Shown one piece after another: positions 1-8,710 of a DNA stretch of 64,000 nt (position 1 is the stretch's first letter; each line of letters begins with the position of its first letter). Below the pieces are notes generated by a model. That model made no database searches. It was not told the DNA's origin and was given only the letters and a program-made list of their open reading frames with translations. Origin of the DNA: Paucibacter_B soli (GTDB lineage: Bacteria; Pseudomonadota; Gammaproteobacteria; Burkholderiales; Burkholderiaceae_C); the NCBI RefSeq assembly GCF_037482845.1, contig NZ_JBBHJW010000004.1:186001-250000 (forward strand), read 5' to 3'. The position numbers were made by a program, and so were the translations under genes.

Positions 1-174
1 CATCTGGCCGAGGTGTTGGCCGACGCCGCGCAGGTGCAGGCCCAGCCGGCCGCTGCGCTGCTGGCGGCGGTGCCCGAGCTGGTGGAGCACCTGCACCTCG
101 ACCTGGGGTTCCTGGACGAAAAAATCAAGGCCGCCGGCGATGTGGCGGCCGAGGTGGATCAGCTGCTGAACTGA
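1..174 (+). CDS. C-terminal fragment of an unknown protein (cut by window start)
   Basis: An open frame runs from base 1 to a TGA at 172-174, giving 57 residues that are rich in Ala, Leu, Val and acidic residues and probably helical, ending in ...EVDQLLN. The stop is 9 bases before the TTG start of the diguanylate cyclase, so the two genes are probably co-transcribed. No family motif is visible in this short tail; function unknown. Confidence 0.55.
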   Translation, partial: HLAEVLADAAQVQAQPAAALLAAVPELVEHLHLDLGFLDEKIKAAGDVAAEVDQLLN

Positions 175-183
175 ACCGAACGC

Positions 184-3159
184 TTGCCCGCTATCCGATC
201 TTTCCAAGGCGCGACCGGCCTGCTGCTCTTGCTGGCAGTGCTGGCCTTGCTGCCTGCGCGGGCGCAAGGGTCGCTGCTGGAGGGTTCGGCGCGGGCGCTG
301 AGCCAGTACAAGGTGGACGTCTGGCAGACCGAGCAGGGCCTGCCGCTCAACACAGTGCAGGCGCTCTACCAGAGCCATGACGGCTATCTGTGGGTCGGTA
401 CGGCGGGCGGGCTGGCGCGCTTCGACGGCGCACGTTTCACCGGCTTCGACGCGCGCCAGGCACCCAGCATGGCCTCCGAGCCGGTGTTCGGCTTCATGGA
501 GGATGGGCAGAAGAACCTCTGGATCGGCCACAGCAAGGGCGCGGCAATCTACCGCAAGGGCAGCTTCCAGACCATGTTCGGCAGCGAGCTCACCGATGGC
601 CGGCGCGTCTGGGCCTTTGCGCAGGCGGCCGACGGCGCGGTCTGGGCCGCCACCGAGAACGGTCTGGTGCGCTGGAACAAGGGCGCCACCAGGCTCTACC
701 AGCAGGCCGACGGCCTGCCCAGCAACCGCCTGCGCACGCTTGCCTTCGACCGCGCCGGCACGCTGTGGATAGGTACCTCGGGCGGCGGCCTGGTGGCGCT
801 GGCCGACGGGCGCTTCCGCACGCTGGGCCCCGAGCAGGGCTTCCCGCATCTGCAGGTGCGCCATGTCATCGCCGACCCCGCCGGCGGCATCTGGGCCGCC
901 ACCGCTGGCGCCGGGCTGGTGCGTGTGCAGGAGGATGGCCGCATGCGCGTCTACACGGTGGCCGACGGCCTGCCCAGCGATCAGCTCACCAGCCTGGCAC
1001 GCGATGCACAGGGGGCGCTCTGGATCGGCAGCTGGGGCGCCGGCCTGAGTCGCATGAGCGAGGACGGCCGCTTCAGCACCATCTCCACCGCCAACGGCCT
1101 GGCCGGCGACCAGATCTGGAGCGTGCAGGCCGACCGCGAGGGCAGCATCTGGATCGGTACCTGGGTCGGCGGCCTGAACCGGCTGCGCAACCGCGCCTTC
1201 GGCGTGCTGGGCACGCCCGAGGGCCTATCGCACGACAATGTGCGCGCGGTGCTGCATGGCCGCCAGGGCGTGAGCTGGGTCGCGACCTCGGGTGGCGGGC
1301 TCAACCGCATTGAAGAAAATGGCCAGCGCATCAGCGTGCTACGCAAGGCCGATGGCCTGCCCACCGACGAGATTTCCAGCCTGCTGGAGGACCGCGACGG
1401 CGCGCTCTGGATCGGCAGCTACACCGCCGGCGTGGCGCGCCTGCAGGGCGGCAAGATCGAGCGCTTCGGCCCGGACCAGGGCCTGCCCAGCGCCGAGGTG
1501 CGCGCGCTGTTCCAGGACCGCAGCGGCACCCTGTGGGCGGGCACGCAGTCCGGGCTGGCGCGCTTCAGCGGCAAGGGCTTCGAAGCGGTGCGCGACGCGG
1601 GTGCACCGCGCGGCGGCGTGGCGGCGATGCTGCAGGACCGCCAGGGCACGCTCTGGTTCGGCACCACCGGTGACGGCCTGGTGCGCCTGCGCGACGGGCG
1701 CTTTGAGACCCTCAGCAAGGCCGACGGCCTGGTCTCCAACTGGATCATGGCGCTCTACGAGGACGCCGACGCCAAACTCTGGATAGGCACGAACGGCGAG
1801 GGCATGAATCGCCTGAGCGATGGCCGCCTGACGGCGATACGCCCGGCCGACGGGCTGTGGGACGGCATCGCCCTGACCATTCTCGAAGACCGTGCCGGTT
1901 ATCTATGGATGAGTTGCAACCGCGGCTTCTTCCGCGTTGCACGCGCGGAGCTGAACGCCTTTGCCGAGGGGCGCGTGGCGCGGGTGAAGTCCACCGGCTA
2001 CGGCCCCGGCGACGCCTTGCGCAGCACCACCTTCGCTGGCGGCCTGCAGCCGGCCGGCGCCATCGACGCGCAGGGCCGGCTGTGGCTGCCCTCGTCTAAC
2101 GGCCTGGTGATCGTCGACCCGGTCCGCCTGCCCGGCGCGGGGCAGCCGCCGCAGATCCAGCTGGAGGGCGTGCTGCTGGACGGCGTGAACCGGCCGCTGG
2201 ATGCCGAGGTGCTGCTGCCGCCAGGCTCGGTGCCGCTCACCATCCGCTATACCGCGATGACGCTGCTGAACGCCGACCGTGTACGTTTTCGCTACCAGAT
2301 GGAGGGCATCACGCGCGACTGGGTGGATGCCGGCCGCAGCCGCGAGGCCGCCTTCCCGGCGCTGCCGCATGGCCGCTACCGCTTCCGCGTCGCCGCCTCG
2401 ACCGACGGCGAGCATTGGAGCGAGGCCGCGGCGCCGCTGCTGATCACGGTGCGGCCCTACCTCTACCAGACCGCCTGGTTCCAGGCGCTGGCCCTGCTGG
2501 GCACGCTGGCGGCAATGCTGGCGCTGTTTCGCCTGCGCACCCATGCGCTGCGCGCCCGTCAGGTCGAGATGGAGCGTCTGGTGGCGCAGCGCACCGAGGA
2601 GTTGCGGCTGGCCAACGAGCATCTCTCGCGGCTGTCCTTTGTTGATGCGCTCACCGGGCTGGCGAACCGCCGCCGTTTCGACGAGGTGCTGGCCGAGGAA
2701 TGGCGGCGCGCGCGCCGCAACCGGGTGCCGCTGGCGCTGGTGATCGCCGACATCGACGGCTTCAAGCTCTACAACGATCGCCTCGGTCATCTGGAGGGCG
2801 ACCGCTGCCTCAGCGCGGTCGCGGCGGTGTTCGCGCATGTGGTGGGGCGCGCCGGCGACCTGGCGGCGCGCTACGGCGGCGAGGAGTTCGTCGTGCTGCT
2901 GCCGGGGGCCGATCCGGCCGCCGCCGCGCGGGTGGCCGAGGGCATACGCGCCGCCTGCGAGGCGCTGGCGATCCCGCATCCGGCCGCTCCGGTGGGCGAG
3001 GTAATCACGTTGAGCCTGGGCGTGGCCTCATGCCTGCCATCGGAGCAGACCTCGGCCGAGACGCTGTTCGCGCTGGCCGATGCCGCGCTCTACCGCGCCA
3101 AGCAGGAGGGTCGCAACCGGGTCTGCGTGGGGGGCGGGCAAGACCTGACACCGACGTGA
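184..3159 (+). CDS. Beta-propeller sensor diguanylate cyclase (Reg_prop / Y_Y_Y / GGDEF)
   Basis: A 991-residue inner-membrane sensor that should make cyclic-di-GMP. The N-terminus is a signal peptide (hydrophobic run at about 10-25, ending at ARAQG). Residues about 45-640 are repeated two-component-regulator propeller blades, with recurring 'LWIGT..GGL.R' and 'ADGLPS' phrases, followed by a Y_Y_Y domain (about 690-755) and one membrane helix (about 765-785). A short linker leads to a GGDEF domain. The catalytic site reads GGEEF (898-902) and an RAGD sequence lies five residues before it, matching the RxxD inhibitory site, so an active, product-inhibited cyclase is expected. The start is TTG at 184; no better start fits the signal peptide. 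Such propellers are thought to bind a periplasmic ligand, often a glycan breakdown product; the ligand here is unknown. Confidence 0.93.
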   Translation: MPAIRSFQGATGLLLLLAVLALLPARAQGSLLEGSARALSQYKVDVWQTEQGLPLNTVQALYQSHDGYLWVGTAGGLARFDGARFTGFDARQAPSMASEPVFGFMEDGQKNLWIGHSKGAAIYRKGSFQTMFGSELTDGRRVWAFAQAADGAVWAATENGLVRWNKGATRLYQQADGLPSNRLRTLAFDRAGTLWIGTSGGGLVALADGRFRTLGPEQGFPHLQVRHVIADPAGGIWAATAGAGLVRVQEDGRMRVYTVADGLPSDQLTSLARDAQGALWIGSWGAGLSRMSEDGRFSTISTANGLAGDQIWSVQADREGSIWIGTWVGGLNRLRNRAFGVLGTPEGLSHDNVRAVLHGRQGVSWVATSGGGLNRIEENGQRISVLRKADGLPTDEISSLLEDRDGALWIGSYTAGVARLQGGKIERFGPDQGLPSAEVRALFQDRSGTLWAGTQSGLARFSGKGFEAVRDAGAPRGGVAAMLQDRQGTLWFGTTGDGLVRLRDGRFETLSKADGLVSNWIMALYEDADAKLWIGTNGEGMNRLSDGRLTAIRPADGLWDGIALTILEDRAGYLWMSCNRGFFRVARAELNAFAEGRVARVKSTGYGPGDALRSTTFAGGLQPAGAIDAQGRLWLPSSNGLVIVDPVRLPGAGQPPQIQLEGVLLDGVNRPLDAEVLLPPGSVPLTIRYTAMTLLNADRVRFRYQMEGITRDWVDAGRSREAAFPALPHGRYRFRVAASTDGEHWSEAAAPLLITVRPYLYQTAWFQALALLGTLAAMLALFRLRTHALRARQVEMERLVAQRTEELRLANEHLSRLSFVDALTGLANRRRFDEVLAEEWRRARRNRVPLALVIADIDGFKLYNDRLGHLEGDRCLSAVAAVFAHVVGRAGDLAARYGGEEFVVLLPGADPAAAARVAEGIRAACEALAIPHPAAPVGEVITLSLGVASCLPSEQTSAETLFALADAALYRAKQEGRNRVCVGGGQDLTPT

Positions 3160-3182
3160 CGCCGGCATCGTAATATCGCGCC

Positions 3183-3398
3183 ATGCTCGTCTTCTACTGG
3201 GTCATGGGCCTACTCATCGTCGGCACCTTTGCGCCCGCCGTCCTCTATCTGCTGCTCTACGCCGTCACCGGCGACGATCGTGCGGCGCAGCGCGCCAAGG
3301 TGCTGTGGAACATCAGCCGCACCGCCGGCATGTTCGGCATCAACCTGCTGATCTGGGGCCATGTGCTGGTGGGGCTGTGGCGGATTTGGGGGCACTGA
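3183..3398 (+). CDS. Small two-helix membrane protein
   Basis: A 71-residue protein starting at ATG 3183, 23 bases after the cyclase stop, so probably in the same transcript. It has two hydrophobic segments (about residues 3-28 and 48-66) separated by a charged loop (GDDRAAQRAK). No catalytic motif is visible. It resembles short conserved hypothetical membrane proteins of Burkholderiales. It ends 9 bases before the convergent PEP-CTERM gene. Function unknown. Confidence 0.7.
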   Translation: MLVFYWVMGLLIVGTFAPAVLYLLLYAVTGDDRAAQRAKVLWNISRTAGMFGINLLIWGHVLVGLWRIWGH

Positions 3399-3407
3399 AC
3401 CAGTGCG

Positions 3408-6400
3408 TCAGGCCCTGGCACTGCATGCAGAATTTGGCCGAGCGCGGCGCAGCTTGCGCCATCCGATCGCTACCAGGCCCAGCAGCCACAAGGCCCAGGT
3501 CTGCGGTTCCGGCACCGGCTGAGCCTGGAATACCGCGCCGGCGTCCGCACTGAAGCGGAAACTGCTGAACAGGTAGCTGTCGCTGCTCGCGCTGTAGCTG
3601 GCGCCGGACAGCAGCTGGTGGTTCAGTGGTGTGCCTGCTTGGCTGAGGAAGCGGTCGATCTGGAAGCCGCCGCTGGCCTGGAAGGCATTGGGATCGGTAT
3701 GGCCAAGAAAGCGGAAGTTGATCTGAAGGCCGTCCAGCTGCGGTGCCACGCCGAAGATCAGCTGGTCGGTGATGAAGCCGCCCTGCCCATCGGACGCCAC
3801 CTCCAGCACCAGCCGCCCGCCCAGCTGGCTGACGAAGCTGCCATTCACCGTCAGCGTGCCGGGTGAGTTGCCGGGGCTGAAGATGCCGCGGTTGATGATG
3901 TTGGCATTCAGCGTGCCGGTGCCGCCGACAAAGCCCATGACGCCGATCTCGATGGTGTCGGCGTTCACGCTGCTGCTGTCCTGCACCAGCAGACTGCCCT
4001 GGCCGCCGGTGTCCGCGCCGTTGTGGGCTGCCACGCCGATGTAGTTGGTCGTCAGGCTGCTGGCGCCGCTGATGCTGAGCGTGCCTGCGCCCGCTGGCGT
4101 CGAACCCAGCAAGACCTGCCCTCCACCGCCGCCCGTGACACTGACGCTGGAACCCGAGCTGACGGTCAATGTGCCCGTGCCGCCGGGCGCAAAGTAGGCG
4201 CCGCCTACGCTGAGGTTGCCGCGCTCGGTGCCATCCGCGTGGATGGACAGTTGGCTGTGCTTGGCGAGCGTCATCTCGCCCGTACCTCCACCATCGCCCA
4301 CGGCCAGGCTCGCGCCGACGTTAACGCCATGGCGCCAGGCACCATCCAGTCGCAGCGTGCCGGCCTCAAGGTCGACAAGGCCTTGTGCGCCGTATTCGCC
4401 CACCCCCATCGCGGTGGTCGAGACCAGGCCGCCCTGGAAGATGCGAAGCCTGCCATGGCTTTGGCTGCCGGTGCCGACGATGATGAATGAATTGCTGCCT
4501 GGCGCGCTGACCAGCAGCTCGCCCGTCCCGCCGACCTTCACCGTGCCATTGGACCCAGGCATGCCCACGATGAGGCGGCCATTCGATGCGCCGCGAATAG
4601 AGGTGCGCGCCTCCGGACCAATCTCCAACACGCCGGTACCGCCGTTTTCGCCCACATGGATGCTGGCTTCCTTGCCGATCACGTTCAGGCTTGCGCCCTT
4701 GTCCCTGAGTTGCAGGGTCGATGTACCGCCTCCAAGCGCAATGCGCAGATGGGCCTCGCGTCCAGCCGCGGCCTCGATGCGCAATTCGCCGCCATCAAGT
4801 ACCTCCCAGTTGGCTGTGCTGTTGGGCCGGGTGGCGGTGCTGACAAGCGCATCGACGCCGGCAGTGCCGTCGCCGGTAATCAGCCATCTCGACCCTTCGC
4901 CGCTGATACGCACGAGCGATGGCTGCAGCGCCCCGTCCGCCAACGCAGTATTTGAGCGCACCTGCCCTTTGTCGCTGATCAGCAGCGTGCCCTTGCCGCC
5001 CGCGCCCACGTTGATGCGCCTCGGCCAGGACAGCTCGCCGCCAGCGACCAGCACCTCACCGGTCGAACCCGGCATGCCGATGTTGACGTAGCTGTCGGTG
5101 ACACCCTGGACGAAGGTCTGTGCACCGGTCTTGATCGTCAACGTACCCGTACCGCCGTTTTCGCCCACATTGATGCTGGCCACCTGGCCGATCAGGCTGA
5201 GCCGCGATGCATGGCTGCTGTCCAGCGGGCTGACACCCTTGACCAGAAAGTCTGACGTGCCGCCGCCATGCGCGATGCGCAGATGGGCCTCGCGCCCGGT
5301 CGCGGCCTCGATGCGCAGTTCGCCGCCATCAAGTACCTCCCAGTTTGCCGTGCTGTTGGGCCGGGTGGCAGTGCTGACAAGCGCATCGACGCCGGCAGTG
5401 CTGTCGCCGGTAATCAGCCATCTCGACCCTTCGCCGCTGATACGCACGAGCGATGGATGCAGCGCCCCGTCCGCTAACGCAGTATTTGAGCGCACCTGCC
5501 CTTTGTCGCTGATCAGCAGCGTGCCCTTGCCGCCCGCGCCCACGTTGATGCGCCTCGGCCAGGACAGCTCGCCGCCAGCGACCAGCACCTCACCGGTCGA
5601 ACCCGGCATGCCGATGTTGACGTAGCTGTCGGTGACGCCCTGAACAAAAGTTTGTGCGCCGGCCTTGATCGTCAAACTGCCGGTGCCGCCGTTCTCGCCG
5701 ACATTGATGCTGGCCACCTGGCCGATCAGGCTGAGCCGCGATGCATGGCTGCTGTCCAACGGGCTGACACCCTCGACCAGAAAGTCTGACGTGCCGCCGC
5801 CATGCGCGATGCGCAGATGCGCCTCCCTGCCGGTGTCTGCATGGATCAGCAGCACGCCGCCCTTGCTGATCTTCCATTGGGCGTCGCTGGGCTTTTGCGT
5901 GGCGCTGCTGACGAGCGCGTCCAGTCCCGCCGATGTACTGCCGGTCACCCACCATTGCGAGCCGTCGCCGTCGATGTTGAGTGTCGATGCGCTCGATTCC
6001 AGTCCGGTGGCGGTAGAGGGCCAGCCGCCCACATGAACCTGCTGGGTCCACAAGGCCCCGCCGTTCAAGACCGACACGCTTGCATGAGTCTTCCCGCCAG
6101 GGGTGCCGCCGCCCTCCCAGGCGTAGCTAGTCAGGCCCGTGCCGCCGACGTTGAAATTGCCTAGAAAGCGGGCTTCCGATCCCGGGCCCGTGACGTAGAA
6201 GTCGGCGCTGCTGCCCGCAAGGGCGCCGATGACGGCCCCGCAATCGCGGCCGACACAGGCGTCGGCCTTGCCCTTGGCATCAAGCATGGCGCCGCCACGC
6301 ACGATCGCGACGCCGATGCCGCCCTTGCCCAGAACGAAGCGAGAGGCTCCAACGGCGTCCAGTTCGACCCGTGAGCCCGGACCGTCCAACATGAGGTTGC

Positions 6401-7373
6401 CCGTGCCAGCCTGCATCCCGAACGACATGCTGTGGGCCTGCAGCGTTGATTTCGACAACACATTGAGCCTGCCCATGCTGCCCGCTTCGGTGCCGACCTC
6501 GATACGTTCGAAACCCAGCAGTCCGGCCTGATTGCTCAATTCGATGGTGCCGTCGCCGCCCGACCTGGCGATATAGGCCCAGGCGTTGGTGCCCAAGCCG
6601 TTGAGCAATGATCCGGGGCCATCGACCATCACGGCACCGTTGCCGCCCTCGGCGCCGACGGCCAGCATCGTCGGCGCGAGCAAGCCCGTATCCGTGATGT
6701 CCACCCGACTGTTTCCGGTCATGCCTACGGTTATCGGACCGCCGTACCAGCTCGAATCCTTGCCCTGAACCAGGACGCGCGAGGGGCTGCTGCCGGGACT
6801 CCTGGCGTCGGAGAGAGCGACATCATACGATGTCTCCATGGCGCCGCCGTTGATGACACGAACCTGGGCACTTGTGAGGCTGAGCCAAGAGAAGCGTGCG
6901 CGAGATCCTTTGCCGGATACCGTCAACTCCCCTTGCCCAAGGTATTGGGGCCAGCTGGCTATGCCTGAATAGCCGGCTATGAGTACAGCGCCGTCGGTGA
7001 CGGACATCGAATTGAGCAAGCCGAAGTTGCGGCCCACCCACATGCGCGTGCCAACGCCCCCCAGCGACACATGGGTTCCCGCATTGCCGCCGCCGCCTGT
7101 CGAAAAGGAATCTAGCTCGACGCGAGACCCCGCCATGGCCGAGAAACTGCCCGGCTGCACACTTTGTTCGTAGGTGATGCCGATGGCCAACGCCAGGCTT
7201 GGATCGACCAAATCTTGACGTGGAAAGCGCGGCAGATACCCGTCGCTCCTGCCGTAGAAGGCACCTGTGACAGTCACTAAGGGATGCGCAGTGGGCGCTG
7301 CCAGCAGCAGGCTTGCGGCCAGCGCAGCGGGGCGCAGCGCAAACGGAAGGTGCAGCTTCGTCGACATACGCAT
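3408..7373 (-). CDS. Large PEP-CTERM surface protein with T5SS/PEP-CTERM-type repeats
   Basis: A secreted 1321-residue repeat protein. I chose ATG 7373 because AAAGGA lies 7 bases upstream and a signal peptide follows directly (MRMSTKLHLPF..., hydrophobic to about residue 30); the frame stays open 46 codons further up without support. The body is glycine-rich beta-helix-like repeats of the 'GGTGTLTI...G' and 'VNIGMPGSTGEVLVAGG' kind, resembling the T5SS/PEP-CTERM-associated repeat family. The last 35 residues are a PEP-CTERM sorting signal: VPEPQTW, a hydrophobic helix, then a basic tail. Such proteins are processed by exosortase and end up in the outer envelope or extracellular matrix; no exosortase is in this window. 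Residues about 523-878 contain a 178-residue block duplicated nearly exactly. A nine-C tract lies upstream in the region shared with the divergent LuxR regulator. Confidence 0.9.
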   Translation of the reverse strand: MRMSTKLHLPFALRPAALAASLLLAAPTAHPLVTVTGAFYGRSDGYLPRFPRQDLVDPSLALAIGITYEQSVQPGSFSAMAGSRVELDSFSTGGGGNAGTHVSLGGVGTRMWVGRNFGLLNSMSVTDGAVLIAGYSGIASWPQYLGQGELTVSGKGSRARFSWLSLTSAQVRVINGGAMETSYDVALSDARSPGSSPSRVLVQGKDSSWYGGPITVGMTGNSRVDITDTGLLAPTMLAVGAEGGNGAVMVDGPGSLLNGLGTNAWAYIARSGGDGTIELSNQAGLLGFERIEVGTEAGSMGRLNVLSKSTLQAHSMSFGMQAGTGNLMLDGPGSRVELDAVGASRFVLGKGGIGVAIVRGGAMLDAKGKADACVGRDCGAVIGALAGSSADFYVTGPGSEARFLGNFNVGGTGLTSYAWEGGGTPGGKTHASVSVLNGGALWTQQVHVGGWPSTATGLESSASTLNIDGDGSQWWVTGSTSAGLDALVSSATQKPSDAQWKISKGGVLLIHADTGREAHLRIAHGGGTSDFLVEGVSPLDSSHASRLSLIGQVASINVGENGGTGSLTIKAGAQTFVQGVTDSYVNIGMPGSTGEVLVAGGELSWPRRINVGAGGKGTLLISDKGQVRSNTALADGALHPSLVRISGEGSRWLITGDSTAGVDALVSTATRPNSTANWEVLDGGELRIEAATGREAHLRIAHGGGTSDFLVKGVSPLDSSHASRLSLIGQVASINVGENGGTGTLTIKTGAQTFVQGVTDSYVNIGMPGSTGEVLVAGGELSWPRRINVGAGGKGTLLISDKGQVRSNTALADGALQPSLVRISGEGSRWLITGDGTAGVDALVSTATRPNSTANWEVLDGGELRIEAAAGREAHLRIALGGGTSTLQLRDKGASLNVIGKEASIHVGENGGTGVLEIGPEARTSIRGASNGRLIVGMPGSNGTVKVGGTGELLVSAPGSNSFIIVGTGSQSHGRLRIFQGGLVSTTAMGVGEYGAQGLVDLEAGTLRLDGAWRHGVNVGASLAVGDGGGTGEMTLAKHSQLSIHADGTERGNLSVGGAYFAPGGTGTLTVSSGSSVSVTGGGGGQVLLGSTPAGAGTLSISGASSLTTNYIGVAAHNGADTGGQGSLLVQDSSSVNADTIEIGVMGFVGGTGTLNANIINRGIFSPGNSPGTLTVNGSFVSQLGGRLVLEVASDGQGGFITDQLIFGVAPQLDGLQINFRFLGHTDPNAFQASGGFQIDRFLSQAGTPLNHQLLSGASYSASSDSYLFSSFRFSADAGAVFQAQPVPEPQTWALWLLGLVAIGWRKLRRARPNSACSARA
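4741..5808 (-). repeat. 534-bp direct tandem repeat, two copies, in frame
   Basis: Copy A is 4741-5274 and copy B is 5275-5808. Both begin with ATGCGCAGATG and the period is exactly 534 bp (178 codons), so the PEP-CTERM frame is kept. By eye there are about 20-30 base differences between them. A third, strongly diverged partial unit begins at 5809 with the same start phrase. The arrangement fits recent unequal crossing-over inside an already repetitive gene. Confidence 0.92.
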
Positions 7374-7409
7374 TGCCTGGTCCTTTCGGTTGTTGCGGCA
7401 TGCCCTGCG

Positions 7410-7418
7410 CCCCCCCCC
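7410..7418. repeat. Nine-base C homopolymer in a divergent promoter region
   Basis: An uninterrupted run of nine C lies between the divergent starts at 7373 (PEP-CTERM protein, minus) and 7486 (LuxR regulator, plus), 37 bases from the former. Homopolymer tracts in the promoter of a surface-protein gene can alter expression by slipped-strand changes; that role is inference here. Confidence 0.6.
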
Positions 7419-7485
7419 TGGCGGCATCGCCAATGCCTGCAGGAACGATAGACAAGCGGGACGCGCTTCTGCATCATCCGTACGG

Positions 7486-8658
7486 ATGAAAAAGAGCGAT
7501 TCCGCTCGCAACGTCGAGGCATATGAAGGCCTGGTGGATGCGATCTACCAGGCTGCAGTTGACCCGCAGGCCTGGTCGACCGTGCTGGTGCGGATCGCCG
7601 ACGCGGTGCATTCGGCGGGGACCACGTTGTGGACGCACGACTTCAGCTGCGGAGGCGTGCATGCCGATGGGGAGGCCGAGAAGTTCCGTGCGGTTCGATT
7701 CGCGCCCGAAGCGCTCGAGAGCTATGCAAGTCACTACAGCCAGACCAATGTGTGGGTCGCCAACGAGGACACTCTCAAGCCGGGCAGGGTGGTCACCTCA
7801 TCGCTGCTGTTTCCCGATGAGCAATTGCCGTCTACCGAATTCTTCGGCGACTGGCTGCGGCCGCAGGACCTGTTCTTTTCGATAGGAGGCGTGCTGGCAC
7901 GGAACGGGGCGCTGGCCGTTAAGCTCAGTGCGCTACGCTCACGCAACAAGGGCCCATACAGCAGCAGCGAGCTGCAATTCCTCGGCAGGCTCTACCCTCA
8001 TATCCGGCGCGCTTGCGAGCTCAACCAGCGTTTGGAGAGCGCCGCCGCACTCGAACGCGATGCCGCCTTGGGCCACGGTGCGCTCTCGGTCACGCATCTC
8101 GGCATCATCGTGCTGGGTTCCGCGGGCCGCGTGCTGCACACGAATCGAAAGGCAGATCAGCTCTTGCGTGCCGGAACCACCTTGGTCCTCCGGCAAGGGC
8201 AGCTGCATGCCGGCAGTGCCGGGCGCGATGCGGCCCTGATGGCGGCGATCCGATCGGCAGCGCAGCAAAGACGGCCTGTGAACCTCCATCTCGGTGATGC
8301 GGTGTTGGCTGACAATTTCTGCCTTACCTTGATGCCGATGCCGCGGGCCGGCATCTTGTTGTCCACCGCGGGTATAGAGGCGTCGGTGGTGTGCCTGATC
8401 AGCACCGGCAGTGGCCAACGCGCGGCGACCATAGCCCAGTTGCGCGAGCTGTTCGGCCTGACCCCCGCGGAGGCGCGCGTGGTTCGAAACCTGGTCAACG
8501 GCGAAAGTCTTGCCGAGGTGGCCCAGGCGCAGGGCCTGTCGCGCAACACCGTCAAGACCCAGTTGCACAGCGCCATGAGCAAGACAGGCACAGCCAGCCA
8601 GCGCGCCATGATTCGCTTGCTGCTCTCCATTCCTGCTGTACGGGAACACGGCCTCTGA
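7486..8658 (+). CDS. LuxR-type transcriptional regulator
   Basis: A 390-residue DNA-binding regulator. The C-terminal helix-turn-helix (about 322-385) has the FixJ/LuxR pattern: 'LTPAEARVVRNLVNGESLAEVAQ' is split by a turn, then 'LSRNTVKTQLHSAMSKTG'. The N-terminal 300 residues look like a sensing region without a recognisable receiver aspartate pocket or autoinducer motif. ATG 7486 gives the conserved-looking start MKKSDSARNVEAY; no strong ribosome site is seen, so a start further up cannot be excluded. It is transcribed divergently from the PEP-CTERM protein with only 112 bases between the two starts, so it may control that gene and itself. The next gene downstream is convergent. Confidence 0.82.
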   Translation: MKKSDSARNVEAYEGLVDAIYQAAVDPQAWSTVLVRIADAVHSAGTTLWTHDFSCGGVHADGEAEKFRAVRFAPEALESYASHYSQTNVWVANEDTLKPGRVVTSSLLFPDEQLPSTEFFGDWLRPQDLFFSIGGVLARNGALAVKLSALRSRNKGPYSSSELQFLGRLYPHIRRACELNQRLESAAALERDAALGHGALSVTHLGIIVLGSAGRVLHTNRKADQLLRAGTTLVLRQGQLHAGSAGRDAALMAAIRSAAQQRRPVNLHLGDAVLADNFCLTLMPMPRAGILLSTAGIEASVVCLISTGSGQRAATIAQLRELFGLTPAEARVVRNLVNGESLAEVAQAQGLSRNTVKTQLHSAMSKTGTASQRAMIRLLLSIPAVREHGL

Positions 8659-8710
8659 AAAGCAAGATACCCGCGTGCCGCAGCAGCGTGCGGCGTTCGG
8701 CTGCTTCGAT

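Noticed and set aside
4741..5808. CRISPR-like interpretation of the regular repeats
   Set aside because: Units are 534 bp, directly adjacent, in frame within a coding gene and have no spacers.
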